Of a DNA stretch of 64,000 nt, positions 15,542 to 23,179 are shown one piece after another; the stretch's first letter is position 1; each line of letters starts with the position of its first letter. The translations under genes were made by a program, and so were the position numbers. Source of the DNA: a virus; IMG/VR virus record IMGVR_UViG_3300029922_000015, positions 85,935-149,934 of that record. The stretch is one strand, 5' to 3'. The notes under the pieces were generated by a model. That model saw only the letters and a list, made by a program, of their open reading frames with translations. It was not told the DNA's origin and searched no databases.

Positions 15542-15931
15542 ATGTCTAGAAGACCAACGAGAAGAATCGCGGCTAGACCGATTAAACGAAGAAAAAAGAT
15601 TGTGGCAAATACAAGCGATCCCTATGGATTTGGTTTTGATCCCTTTAAAGCGGGAATTATAGAACATATTCCTATTAAACCAGTCGAGAGAAAGGTAAAA
15701 CAAGAGGACTTATTTGAATCTGATGGATTTAGATTTTATCTGGAGATTGTAATAACATCTCCCTTTAATGATCCTTTTAGTTCGCCCCCGCATGAATATT
15801 ATGTTGAAGAAATCGCTACGAAAAATCGAGTCGCGCTACCGATAGCTCTTAAAATCGGAGAGATTGAAGGAGTGGATATTCCAGTTAGAATGTTTGACTG
15901 GATTCACGAGTACGATGAAAGCTTGGATTAA
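15542..15931 (+). CDS. hypothetical protein, 129 aa, basic N-terminus
   Basis: N-terminal 20 residues very basic (SRRPTRRIAARPIKRRKK), followed by a folded beta-rich part. The longer ORF (GTG at 15506) reaches back into the structured RNA-like block, so the ATG at 15542 after AAAAAAATTT is chosen. Not recognised. Confidence 0.65.
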   Translation: MSRRPTRRIAARPIKRRKKIVANTSDPYGFGFDPFKAGIIEHIPIKPVERKVKQEDLFESDGFRFYLEIVITSPFNDPFSSPPHEYYVEEIATKNRVALPIALKIGEIEGVDIPVRMFDWIHEYDESLD

Positions 15932-15934
15932 TTT

Positions 15935-16264
15935 ATGATCATAGAAAAACTATTGCCTATTACCCACGTTGGCTGGGATTACTTGAACAAAGCTAAGGAT
16001 TTTATTTTTTATAGGGTTCATTTTACCAGAGAATTCGGCCCTTGGCACGATAAAGAATTCTGTGCTGAAATTCACTTTTTGCTATCCGAAGGGCGAATTG
16101 AAGAATACAACGCTCAAGGCGGTCTAATTAAGAAATGTAATATTGGCATTCATCCTATTGTAGAGCAACCGAAAGTAGTTAGTCCTCCGGTGATAATTGA
16201 TAATCACGCTAATGCGATGGAGGGAATTTCCGAAAGCGAAATGCAAGCTCAAATGGGAGTATAA
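15935..16264 (+). CDS. hypothetical protein, 109 aa
   Basis: A soluble mixed alpha/beta protein (HVGWDYLNKAKDFIFYRVHF). Starts 3 bases after the previous stop, so probably the same transcript. Not recognised. Confidence 0.62.
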   Translation: MIIEKLLPITHVGWDYLNKAKDFIFYRVHFTREFGPWHDKEFCAEIHFLLSEGRIEEYNAQGGLIKKCNIGIHPIVEQPKVVSPPVIIDNHANAMEGISESEMQAQMGV

Positions 16265-16411
16265 AGATTTTAGGCTAGGCTCGAAACTAATTTGTTTCTT
16301 TACGGAAAAAGAAGGCGATTTAGAACTAGAGCCTCTACCTATGGAAAGAGAGTGACAAAGATTATTGCCTTGGAAACAAGGATAGGAGTATTCTGGATCA
16401 TATTCTTCATT

Positions 16412-16531
16412 ATGAAGATACCAGATATGCCGAAAGTAAGCACAAATCACTCTGCGGCGTTGGCCGAAATGCGCGCCAGAACCTCGCGCGAAAAGTTAAC
16501 TGATAATGAAGAAAATCCAAGATATAATTGA
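16412..16531 (+). CDS. hypothetical small protein, 39 aa
   Basis: The longest ORF starts with TTG at 16292, but its first 40 codons look non-coding. The ATG at 16412 (MKIPDMPKVSTNHSAALAEM) gives a short helical basic protein. Low certainty. Confidence 0.35.
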   Translation: MKIPDMPKVSTNHSAALAEMRARTSREKLTDNEENPRYN

Positions 16532-16700
16532 TCTTTTCGATTTGTATGGAATATCAGAGGAAGAACTAGAACATTATGTTTATAAAATGTGCCGAACGGC
16601 GTTGCACGCTCTTCCTCCTAATGGGGTGGATTATATTTATAAGCGATCCGATCATATTTTGAGGTATTTGATTTACGACAGGATACGATATTTAAAATGA
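16506..16700 (+). CDS. hypothetical protein, 64 aa
   Basis: A helical protein (IQDIIDLFDLYGISEEELEHYVYKM) resembling a small helical bundle. Overlaps the neighbours by 26 and 4 bases. Not recognised. Confidence 0.6.
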   Translation: MKKIQDIIDLFDLYGISEEELEHYVYKMCRTALHALPPNGVDYIYKRSDHILRYLIYDRIRYLK

Positions 16701-17059
16701 AACTAAAGTTATATATTCAAAAATATGGAAACGGAGTCGCGATTGGAATGCAAGGTCATAAGCCGGATATCGAAAGACAATGTAATTCTTACTTTAACCA
16801 CAAAGTAACGAACTGCGATCCTATTTGGATGAGTGATAAATTCGCCTACATCATTACAACCGAAGATTTGTTGATGCGCGGATTGATATCTTGTGCTATG
16901 CTATCTTTACAAGGAACGAGGGCGGCGCTTCGAGTTATTCGGGGCGGCGAGCGAATCTCGCTACTTCCATTGTTGGCCGAACAAAAAGCCCTTAACCAAC
17001 TTAAGAGAAATTTCACAAACGAAACGTTTCTAAACGAATTAGAACTATGCCACAATTAG
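16697..17059 (+). CDS. hypothetical protein, 120 aa
   Basis: Begins with a beta strand (KLKLYIQKYG), then a helical C-terminal half (LLPLLAEQKALNQLKRNF). ATGA overlap with the gene upstream. Not recognised. Confidence 0.6.
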   Translation: MKLKLYIQKYGNGVAIGMQGHKPDIERQCNSYFNHKVTNCDPIWMSDKFAYIITTEDLLMRGLISCAMLSLQGTRAALRVIRGGERISLLPLLAEQKALNQLKRNFTNETFLNELELCHN

Positions 17060-17370
17060 AAGAATATCAAGCGACCTTGCAGGATTATTTGGGAACTCCC
17101 GAAGAGATTCAGCAACTTGATCTTCGCGCGGGTTCTCCTTACGTTCGTAATGGCAAATTTTACGGAGTCTATCGTGGGGGCGTTTGGGGTTATTGCGATC
17201 CAAAGGATGAGCTAGCGCCGTGGAAGTTCCTTGGCGGCGCTCCTCATTTGTTTCGCTTAGAGAAGACGAGTATTATCGTTTGGTATCGGTTTGTTTTCAA
17301 ATCTTCCAATCGATATCTTTATCTGCCTAAGTTTGACGGGCATAAACTTACTTTTATTTTTGATGTCTAA
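17047..17370 (+). CDS. hypothetical protein, 107 aa, tandem family member 1
   Basis: Tryptophan- and aromatic-rich beta protein (WGYCDPKDELAPWKFLGG, then VWYRFVFKSSNRYLYLPKF). The C-terminal pattern W-F-x-F...LPxxxGxKL recurs in the next two proteins, suggesting three tandem, diverged copies. Function unknown. Confidence 0.62.
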   Translation: MPQLEEYQATLQDYLGTPEEIQQLDLRAGSPYVRNGKFYGVYRGGVWGYCDPKDELAPWKFLGGAPHLFRLEKTSIIVWYRFVFKSSNRYLYLPKFDGHKLTFIFDV

Positions 17371-17587
17371 TGAATTGCCAAAATGGTATGGATCGTCTAG
17401 GGGAAAATGGTATTTCCCTTCAGAAACCGGCATGATTGTTCCTTTTGATTTTCCCGAAGGCTTAATGAAAGAAGACGAGTCGGGCGTAATTGATTGGTAT
17501 CATTTTATATTCAATTGTACGAAGGAGGGAATTCTTTTGCCAATATACGGAGGGCGCAAATTAATTTGGAAGGGTTGGGATAATTAA
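17363..17587 (+). CDS. hypothetical protein, 74 aa, tandem family member 2
   Basis: WYGSSRGKWYFPSETG, then DWYHFIFNCTKEGILLPIYGGRKLIW. The ATG at 17363 (MSNELPKW) is chosen because the longer ORF only adds out-of-frame sequence of the previous gene. Confidence 0.62.
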   Translation: MSNELPKWYGSSRGKWYFPSETGMIVPFDFPEGLMKEDESGVIDWYHFIFNCTKEGILLPIYGGRKLIWKGWDN

Positions 17588-17857
17588 ATGAGGGATTTCG
17601 CTTTTACTATTAAAGACGATAAGGATCGTTTTAAGTTTTACGGGGTCGATGAACGGCGCGGTTCAACTCATGCTTGGTTCGAGTGGTATCCCGAAACAAA
17701 CACTTATAATTATTTTGGAACTTATTGGACGCTTCGAAAAGCTGACGAAGTTAACGAAATACTTTGGACTCCTCTTCTTTTGTCCTCGGGGCGTTCGATA
17801 CACATTCCTATGACCCCTTATTGTGAATTGAAGTGGTGGAAGCTTAGTCAACCTTAA
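17588..17857 (+). CDS. hypothetical protein, 89 aa, tandem family member 3
   Basis: Contains AWFEWYPETNTYNYFGTYWTL and LSSGRSIHIPMTPYCELKWWKL, the same aromatic beta pattern as the two genes upstream. Contiguous with the previous stop. Confidence 0.6.
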   Translation: MRDFAFTIKDDKDRFKFYGVDERRGSTHAWFEWYPETNTYNYFGTYWTLRKADEVNEILWTPLLLSSGRSIHIPMTPYCELKWWKLSQP

Positions 17858-17863
17858 ATATTT

Positions 17864-18019
17864 ATGGCAAATAGAAATAGTATGGCGATGGCACAAATTC
17901 ATCGCAAACGAACAAAGGGCCAACGAGTTGATTCTCGCTTTGGTTCTAAAACAAACAAAAACAAACGCGCAAAAGACTATAATGCGGTCTTTCGTAAGTC
18001 TCAAAGTGGAGGCGGTTAA
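17864..18019 (+). CDS. small very basic protein, 51 aa
   Basis: About one third Lys/Arg (HRKRTKGQRVD, KTNKNKRAKD), disordered in character; probably binds nucleic acid. ATG preceded by AAATATTT. Not recognised. Confidence 0.55.
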   Translation: MANRNSMAMAQIHRKRTKGQRVDSRFGSKTNKNKRAKDYNAVFRKSQSGGG

Positions 18020-18038
18020 AATATTTTACAAAAATAGC

Positions 18039-18067
18039 TTGACGGGCCGCGAATCTAATGTTATCTT
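18039..18067 (+). promoter_or_regulatory. leaderless promoter with GCGAATC spacer motif
   Basis: TTGACG, 17 bases, TATCTT, 6 bases, ATG at 18074. Confidence 0.75.
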
Positions 18068-18073
18068 TGTTGT

Positions 18074-18310
18074 ATGAAGAATACATCACAGTCAGTTCAA
18101 TCGGGTAAGGGTCAGTCGTCTAAGCCGGGTCGGGGTCGTCCTTTGAAGTACAAGGTGTTCGCGACTCTCGGCATCGGCCAATTTCGTCTCTTCCCTATGA
18201 AGGTGCGAAATAACGTTGTCACGAGCGCTTACCTTTTTGCCAAGCGCCACGGTCTGACGTTCAAGGCTAATAACCTCGAAAAGACGGTTAAGATCACCCG
18301 CATGGCTTAA
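18074..18310 (+). CDS. small protein with AT-hook-like motif, 78 aa, probably abundant
   Basis: The N-terminal 20 residues are disordered (Ser/Gly/Lys), then GRGRPLK, a classical AT-hook core, then a compact beta-rich domain ending KITRM. GC-biased codons (AAG, CTC, GGT, CGT), an own promoter and a strong terminator point to high expression. Compare 4919-5140, with the same GRP-plus-beta design. Possibly a nucleoid protein or regulator. Confidence 0.7.
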   Translation: MKNTSQSVQSGKGQSSKPGRGRPLKYKVFATLGIGQFRLFPMKVRNNVVTSAYLFAKRHGLTFKANNLEKTVKITRMA

Positions 18311-18326
18311 TAAGCCAAATTGAATG

Positions 18327-18362
18327 GGATAGGGAGACAGAAAAACCTCCCTATCCTAATTT
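18327..18362 (+). terminator. Rho-independent terminator
   Basis: 10-bp stem GGATAGGGAG/CTCCCTATCC with a 10-base loop, followed by TAATTTGTT. Confidence 0.78.
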
Positions 18363-18365
18363 GTT

Positions 18366-18539
18366 ATGGATCAAGATTTATATCAAGAATTGTTAGAGAA
18401 AACAAAGCGTGGGCTAGATTACGGCAAAATTAAGTCTCTTAAGATGTCTTTGCGGAATCCTTTGCCTAAAGGAGTTGAGGCGGTTCGTATTAACTATTAT
18501 ACTGAATATGATTCTCCTTATATGAGCGGCTCGGAATAA
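18366..18539 (+). CDS. hypothetical protein, 57 aa
   Basis: An N-terminal helix (DQDLYQELLEKTKRGLDYG), then a short strand-rich part (VEAVRINYYTEYD). Starts just after the terminator hairpin, with no obvious promoter of its own. Not recognised. Confidence 0.55.
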   Translation: MDQDLYQELLEKTKRGLDYGKIKSLKMSLRNPLPKGVEAVRINYYTEYDSPYMSGSE

Positions 18540-18550
18540 GAAAACAAACA

Positions 18551-18763
18551 ATGAAAACAATCAAAGAATCGGCTATGGATTTGGCCGAGCATCTACATTT
18601 TATTAATTCGGCGACTACGTTCTCCGTTGGCGCGTCCGATAATTCGTTGCACGTTTATATTCACGCCGATGAAGGAACTCCCTTTTATTGTACTACTGTT
18701 TATGACAAGTATCCTGTTTTGACTCATTTTATCGGCGCGGTTAATCCTGTAAAAAGTTCTTGA
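18551..18763 (+). CDS. hypothetical protein, 70 aa
   Basis: A mixed alpha/beta small protein preceded by AAAACAAACA, with no Shine-Dalgarno. Its stop TGA lies in the -35 of the next promoter. Not recognised. Confidence 0.58.
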   Translation: MKTIKESAMDLAEHLHFINSATTFSVGASDNSLHVYIHADEGTPFYCTTVYDKYPVLTHFIGAVNPVKSS

Positions 18764-18788
18764 CTTTTATGTGAACTCGTACTATACT
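18760..18788 (+). promoter_or_regulatory. sigma70-type promoter
   Basis: TTGACT, 17 bases, TATACT, 7 bases, ATG at 18796. Confidence 0.75.
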
Positions 18789-18795
18789 CGTAATT

Positions 18796-18978
18796 ATGAA
18801 AGATTCTTGGAAACAGTCCACGGTAATTGAACCCGATCCCGGCTTTAAAGAGCTTTGTAACGATCCTTCACACAATCCGCCTAATATGATTGTGATTCCT
18901 CGCGGGCATCGTATGGTTCATACTTGTCCATCTTGCGGACAAAAATCGATTTTTTATCCTACTTGCGTAACACTTTAA
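18796..18978 (+). CDS. small zinc-ribbon-like protein, 60 aa
   Basis: CNDPSHNPPNMIVIPRGHRMVHTCPSCG: Cys21, His42 and the Cys44-x-x-Cys47 knuckle could form one zinc site. Resembles small phage zinc proteins with the ending HxCPxCG. Function unknown. Confidence 0.65.
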   Translation: MKDSWKQSTVIEPDPGFKELCNDPSHNPPNMIVIPRGHRMVHTCPSCGQKSIFYPTCVTL

Positions 18979-18982
18979 TTTT

Positions 18983-19177
18983 ATGACTAGATCACAAAGT
19001 AGACAGCACTCTAAGAATGCGGGGCGTTATAAGATCGCATTCGAAACCACCGAAAAAAACAAGCGTCGTCGCGCAGCAACTCGTGAGCGCCGAATGAGGG
19101 TTCGCGCTAGCCTTCCTTCTCACGATACGCGCCATACGGCACGCAAGACGCGCCGAGCCGGAATTAAGAAAGCGTGA
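18983..19177 (+). CDS. very basic protein, 64 aa
   Basis: About 22 Arg/Lys in 64 residues (EKNKRRRAATRERRMRVRA, TARKTRRAGIKKA), few hydrophobics; a likely nucleic acid-binding or packaging peptide. Begins 4 bases after the zinc-ribbon gene. Confidence 0.6.
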   Translation: MTRSQSRQHSKNAGRYKIAFETTEKNKRRRAATRERRMRVRASLPSHDTRHTARKTRRAGIKKA

Positions 19178-19371
19178 GTTGGGGTCTTTTTGTTCTTTTA
19201 CTATTGGTCTGTGTAATGCACATTCGACCAAGATGATTTGCTAGTAGTTCGATATAAGTCTAACGTAGTTAGTCTTTACGGGATGGGTTTTGAATTCATC
19301 TTAACGAATATCGGCTGCAAAGTGAAACGAGGGGTGCGTCTCGTAGGCTACGTCAACGCGCACAATTTTTT
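19178..19371 (+). ncRNA. candidate structured leader RNA
   Basis: No convincing gene (a 37-codon ORF from 19283 overlaps the next gene and is not supported). Contains an ACGAG/CTCGT hairpin near 19340 and GC-rich segments just before the ATG at 19372. Confidence 0.3.
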
Positions 19372-19980
19372 ATGGAAAATCATTTCTTTTGTTTAATTGA
19401 CAAAATTATCTACAGTCATTCGCACGGAACTGACTTTCTCGATTTTTATACGAATCTGGAAATTCCTAACAATAAATTTAATGAACATTTCCATTTCATA
19501 CTTCCGTTTCCGAAGTCGTCTGGAAGGGAATGGGTAAAAGAAAACTATCCTCATTTAGTTGATTTGATAGAGGAGAGGAAGAAAGACGAAGCGCGGACAG
19601 AATCATCCTTTTCCTATGATGCCCCCGCTTATGTCCCTTCTTGGCGTCGCGAAACGGCGGAGATTTCTCCCCCTCCTCCTCGTCGTAATAGAGGCGGAAT
19701 TTCTGCGGAGGTAATTTTAGATGAGCTAAGTAATGATGTTCCTAGACCCGCTCCCGCGCCAGTACAAGCTAATCAGGTTGAGGCGCAAATAGATTTACAA
19801 TCTATCGGTCGGGAAATACAGGCAATGGCTAATAATCTTCAATTCTCTGTTCCGCTACCTACTCAACCAATAGCGGAAGCGGCGGCAGAGGCGATACAGC
19901 CAGTCCGTCGAAGAATTGCCCGTCGCCCCCCTTCTTACTATAGTAATCACGCAGAAGATGGTCAAGATTGCGATTTTTAA
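19372..19980 (+). CDS. hypothetical proline-rich protein, 202 aa
   Basis: Residues 1-70 look folded (FFCLIDKIIYSHSHGTDFLDFY). Residues 90-200 are a Pro/Ala/Arg-rich disordered region (SPPPPRRNRGG, RPAPAPVQANQ, RRRIARRPPSYYS). Not recognised; might be a flexible linker or scaffold protein. Confidence 0.62.
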   Translation: MENHFFCLIDKIIYSHSHGTDFLDFYTNLEIPNNKFNEHFHFILPFPKSSGREWVKENYPHLVDLIEERKKDEARTESSFSYDAPAYVPSWRRETAEISPPPPRRNRGGISAEVILDELSNDVPRPAPAPVQANQVEAQIDLQSIGREIQAMANNLQFSVPLPTQPIAEAAAEAIQPVRRRIARRPPSYYSNHAEDGQDCDF

Positions 19981-19981
19981 C

Positions 19982-20010
19982 TTGACACGATAAGGATTGT
20001 TTATTACAAT
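19982..20010 (+). promoter_or_regulatory. leaderless promoter upstream of a GTG start
   Basis: TTGACA, 17 bases, TACAAT, 6 bases, GTG at 20017. Confidence 0.75.
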
Positions 20011-20016
20011 TCTTTA

Positions 20017-20532
20017 GTGAACATTGTAGCTCGTCTATCCAGAATTAAGAAATGCCGTCTTGTTTCTTTAGTCTATCGTACTAAGAAAAGCGATGAACTG
20101 TCAGTTTACCTGATAGCGTTAGGCGTTGACCTTCGCAGAGCTTACGCTCGCGATGAAAAAGTAATCCGCCTAATAAAAACGCGCGGGCGCGTTCAAACCC
20201 AAGCCAAACAGGAAATCCTCGATTCCTTGCGCGAAAGTCTTCGATACGGCTTGGGCAATAACTCTCGTTATACTTGCCGGGGCGTCTATAAAACGCTTTT
20301 CAATGGCTGCAAAATTCATAGGCGCGACAAGACCATTCATTTTTATGGTTTTATAATTCGTAAAAAGATTCTTGAAGAGGGAAGCTATCCCCTTGTTCGC
20401 CATAGTGCTTTGACTCTCGCCAAAATGAAAATTCGTAAGCACATGAAAATTAATCGTTTTCGTCAATTTGAATTGAGTCATGTAAAAAAGATAGCTTTCG
20501 AAGGAAAAGTCTTGACTTTCTCTCAATTTTAG
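20017..20532 (+). CDS. conserved phage protein of unknown function, 171 aa (GTG start)
   Basis: Basic protein. LIALGVDLRRAYARDEKVIRL, then SLRYGLGNNSRYTCRGVY, FYGFIIRKKILEEGSYP and LTLAKMKIRKHMKINRFRQFEL match the layout of a family I recall from tailed phages, without known function. The GTG start lies exactly 6 bases after the -10, as for leaderless ATG genes. Confidence 0.65.
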   Translation: MNIVARLSRIKKCRLVSLVYRTKKSDELSVYLIALGVDLRRAYARDEKVIRLIKTRGRVQTQAKQEILDSLRESLRYGLGNNSRYTCRGVYKTLFNGCKIHRRDKTIHFYGFIIRKKILEEGSYPLVRHSALTLAKMKIRKHMKINRFRQFELSHVKKIAFEGKVLTFSQF

Positions 20533-20540
20533 GGTATTAT
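20512..20540 (+). promoter_or_regulatory. leaderless promoter
   Basis: TTGACT, 17 bases, TATTAT, 6 bases, ATG at 20547. The -35 lies inside the end of the upstream gene. Confidence 0.78.
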
Positions 20541-20546
20541 CGCTTT

Positions 20547-21197
20547 ATGCTTAGCAATTTTAAATACATTGATAAGGTCGGGTGCGAGCTTGAAGGGGCT
20601 TTTTTAAATATTCCCGATCCCGATAACAAATTCCTCGACCACGTAAAAGGAGAAGGAATGTCAATTTCTCCCGAGGAAAGGGCTATTATCAACGAAAAGA
20701 AACTTGTTGTTGGTGAGCGAAATAGCGAACCCTATAAAGCCCTTCTTCCCTTGCGCAAATGGGTGCGAAAGTTCTGGCCGGAAGTTGTAAATAATTCCAA
20801 CGGCTTTCACGTTCACGTTTCGTTTAAAGACCCTTCCGTTCGCTCAACAATCGTTGCGTCCGCCGACTTCCATCGAACCTTTATCGAAGAATGCAAGAAA
20901 TTTGTTCTTTCGCCAAAGTATCGTTTTAGTAAGAGCGTAATTGATAGGGCGGCTCATAATATTTATGGTCATCATTATCATTCCACCGGAGACAGGCGTT
21001 CGGGCGTGACTCCTTTTGCGGATTATGATACCAGTGAATTTCGTATTTTCTCCGGCGATATGACAGCGAAGCAAGCAAACCTTTGTTTGACTTGGCTTGT
21101 ATCGTTTATTGAGAATTACTTTGAGGAACATGAACAAGCAACTGTTTGTGATAAGGCGCGGGTTGTTTATCACTCCTTCTCGGGACAACAAATCTAA
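20547..21197 (+). CDS. amidoligase-like enzyme AL4 (divergent)
   Basis: 216 aa. KVGCELEGAF (10-19), then NGFHVHVS in place of CGFHIHxS (Cys replaced by Asn, both His kept), and DTSEFRIFS (about 171-179) as third block. The least conserved core of the eight together with AL6. Monocistronic, leaderless. Probably shares the fold; activity uncertain. Confidence 0.7.
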   Translation: MLSNFKYIDKVGCELEGAFLNIPDPDNKFLDHVKGEGMSISPEERAIINEKKLVVGERNSEPYKALLPLRKWVRKFWPEVVNNSNGFHVHVSFKDPSVRSTIVASADFHRTFIEECKKFVLSPKYRFSKSVIDRAAHNIYGHHYHSTGDRRSGVTPFADYDTSEFRIFSGDMTAKQANLCLTWLVSFIENYFEEHEQATVCDKARVVYHSFSGQQI

Positions 21198-21200
21198 TGC

Positions 21201-21229
21201 TTGACAAGCTCTAAATCTCGTGTCAAAAT
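21201..21229 (+). promoter_or_regulatory. promoter with CTAAATC spacer motif
   Basis: TTGACA, 17 bases, CAAAAT, 5 bases, ATG at 21235. Confidence 0.65.
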
Positions 21230-21234
21230 GAATT

Positions 21235-21483
21235 ATGGACAGACCTTTTAAAGTTGGCGATTACGTTCGAATCATCGCGCCGCATTCTGCGATCCAGAAG
21301 CACTATAATAAATTGAAGTTTACCGAGAAGGGCAAGATGCTCCTTTCTAAAGACGAAATAGCGGCACAGATTGGTATCATCAAGAACAACGAGAGCGGCG
21401 AGCTAAGAATCGCGCCCATCATTCATGGCGTTTTGGCCGATTGGACTATCGGTTGTTATGATAATGAAATTACTTTGGTATGA
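21235..21483 (+). CDS. hypothetical SH3-like small protein, 82 aa
   Basis: Starts with FKVGDYVRIIAPHSAIQ, the usual opening of KOW/SH3-like barrels, and ends in strands (YDNEITLV). ATGA overlap with AL5, so probably co-translated; possible accessory factor of AL5. Confidence 0.62.
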   Translation: MDRPFKVGDYVRIIAPHSAIQKHYNKLKFTEKGKMLLSKDEIAAQIGIIKNNESGELRIAPIIHGVLADWTIGCYDNEITLV

Positions 21484-22064
21484 GCAAATCTAGAAAAAGA
21501 TACATTAATGCAATGGGCTGCGAAATGGAGGGTGGATTTCGTTATCCTCTAGGCTATCCTATTTACGGGGAAGGCGTTGATGTACCCGAAGGAGAGATGT
21601 GCATTAATGGCGAAGAACTAGAAGTTAGAGTCGGAGAGGTTCAATCCAAGCCGTTCTTTCGTAAAGATTTACTTAAGCATTGGGTAAAGAGATATTTCCC
21701 TGTTATAACTAACGATGATTGTGGATTTCACATTCACGTTTCCTTCAAACAGGATAATTGGCATGACGCTTTAGCTAACGAAAAGTTTAATAACGATTTT
21801 CTTCGCGATTTGAAGCGTTGGCTTAAGAATAAAAAGGTCAGTAAAGCCTTTCAAGCGCGTCTAGACGATGAAAACGATTATTGCCGACACGAATTTGAAG
21901 GTTTTGAGCGCGGCGCGGTGCATTGTCATTCGGAACACGGAACAATTGAATTTCGTATCTTTTCAATGGTAATTACTCCCAAGCTCGCGCAACAATGCGT
22001 CGATTGGACTTTTAATTACGTTGAACGTTACTTGCATAAACTACTGAAAAATGGAAACTCCTAA
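21480..22064 (+). CDS. amidoligase-like enzyme AL5
   Basis: 194 aa, the shortest of the eight. AMGCEMEGGF (10-19), GEVQSKPF, CGFHIHVS (about 81-88) and HGTIEFRIFS (about 160-169). All key positions kept. Coupled to the SH3-like gene upstream and overlapping the next gene by 14 bases. Confidence 0.8.
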   Translation: MSKSRKRYINAMGCEMEGGFRYPLGYPIYGEGVDVPEGEMCINGEELEVRVGEVQSKPFFRKDLLKHWVKRYFPVITNDDCGFHIHVSFKQDNWHDALANEKFNNDFLRDLKRWLKNKKVSKAFQARLDDENDYCRHEFEGFERGAVHCHSEHGTIEFRIFSMVITPKLAQQCVDWTFNYVERYLHKLLKNGNS

Positions 22065-22299
22065 ATATCGTTTTCGTTCGCGTATCCAAAGAACGAATTT
22101 GAGTTTTCGCGAACCAGAGGAAACAGTTTACGAGATTGATGAGAAGCGTGGTGTTTTGGGCGTGCATTATTGGAAGAGAATTTTTTACTCAGGACAACAA
22201 GCCAAGTCCTTACTTAGGTTTTATGAGTTGACCGAGCACGAGAAAGATAAAGAAATCGAAGAAGATAGCGTCGGTATCCCTTATACTCCTATAAAATAA
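22051..22299 (+). CDS. hypothetical protein, 82 aa
   Basis: A beta-rich, charged protein (FRSRIQRTNLSFREPEETVYEI). Overlaps AL5 and shares its last base with the following ATG (TAATG). Not recognised. Confidence 0.6.
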   Translation: METPKYRFRSRIQRTNLSFREPEETVYEIDEKRGVLGVHYWKRIFYSGQQAKSLLRFYELTEHEKDKEIEEDSVGIPYTPIK

Positions 22300-22442
22300 T
22301 GTCCCGGCGACACAGAAAAAGAATGGCGCGACAAATAAAGGAACAAGCTCGTTTGGCGGCGATGAAACCCAAAGAGGTTGAATTCATTCAATGCGTTCCG
22401 AAAGGGCCAAGAATTTTATTTGATAGTTCTAACAATCCCTAA
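22299..22442 (+). CDS. hypothetical basic small protein, 47 aa
   Basis: N-terminus MSRRHRKRMARQIKEQARLAAM is a basic amphipathic helix; the rest is short. Coupled to the previous gene by a one-base overlap. Confidence 0.5.
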   Translation: MSRRHRKRMARQIKEQARLAAMKPKEVEFIQCVPKGPRILFDSSNNP

Positions 22443-22443
22443 T

Positions 22444-22722
22444 ATGCCTAAAAATCGTTTAAAGCCGTATATTTCTCGACATGAATACTCCTATGTTCTA
22501 TATCGGGACATCGAAGAATTTCACGGAGAGGAATGGTATAAAAAATTCACCGCTCAGATGAGAGGATCGACCTGTCCTTGCGTTGACAAGGCGGACGCGG
22601 AAGAAAACGAACATGAGTTTGTGCCCGTTGAAGGATATCCGTGGATGAGCGCGGTTTATTCTTGGGATTACGAACGATTTGCGGACGCGATTGATTATAA
22701 TAGACCCACCTATTTCGATTAA
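22444..22722 (+). CDS. hypothetical protein, 92 aa
   Basis: MPKNRLKPYISRHEYSYVLYR, STCPCVDKADAEENEHEF and GYPWMSAVYSWDYERFADAIDY. The CPC motif and acidic centre are distinctive. The ATG at 22444 is used; the longer ORF with TTG start overlaps the 47-aa gene. Not recognised. Confidence 0.6.
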   Translation: MPKNRLKPYISRHEYSYVLYRDIEEFHGEEWYKKFTAQMRGSTCPCVDKADAEENEHEFVPVEGYPWMSAVYSWDYERFADAIDYNRPTYFD

Positions 22723-22727
22723 ATTAT

Positions 22728-22937
22728 ATGGCTCGCAAACAAATCGATCCCGACAAGAAAGTCCCCTTCGTTTCAATGACGCTTTCCTCTTTATCTCCGA
22801 AGCGAATTGTAATGCCGCTTGACGAGTTAAGGTTGCGCCGAAAGATAAAGAATCTTCTACTTAGCGGTGAAAAGATTAAATTAGAGCGGGTGGATTTTTC
22901 TCCTAACGAATATGAAAATTTGGAAAGTCTGAGTTGA
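22728..22937 (+). CDS. hypothetical basic protein, 69 aa
   Basis: Lys/Arg-rich with a helical middle (LDELRLRRKIKNLLLSGEKIK). Not recognised; same transcript as its neighbours by spacing. Confidence 0.58.
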   Translation: MARKQIDPDKKVPFVSMTLSSLSPKRIVMPLDELRLRRKIKNLLLSGEKIKLERVDFSPNEYENLESLS

Positions 22938-22939
22938 TT

Positions 22940-23179
22940 ATGGCAAATAAAAAGAAAATAACTAATTCGGATTTGGCTGAGCGCGTGTCCGAATTGCAAA
23001 AGGAAGAAAGTTATACGGTCAAAATTCCTGCTTATGTTATGGCTTACATTCAAAGAGGATGGAGCGCGGAACTAAAGAAATATAAAGCCGCCTTTTCTCC
23101 CGAAGTAGCAATTCAGGCAATCGTGCGCGTGGAAGCTAATCGAATTTTGCAAGAAGAATTAAAATTGGAAAATGTTTAA
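22940..23179 (+). CDS. hypothetical protein, 79 aa
   Basis: Starts MANKKKITNSDLAERVSEL, followed by helices (AYVMAYIQRGWSAELKKYKAAF). The ATG at 22940 is preferred over an upstream TTG. Its stop overlaps the stop of the convergent GIY-YIG gene by 3 bases. Confidence 0.58.
   Translation: MANKKKITNSDLAERVSELQKEESYTVKIPAYVMAYIQRGWSAELKKYKAAFSPEVAIQAIVRVEANRILQEELKLENV

Noticed and set aside
19283-19396. 37-codon ORF in the block before 19372
   Set aside because: It overlaps the next gene start, has no promoter or overlap coupling and covers a hairpin.
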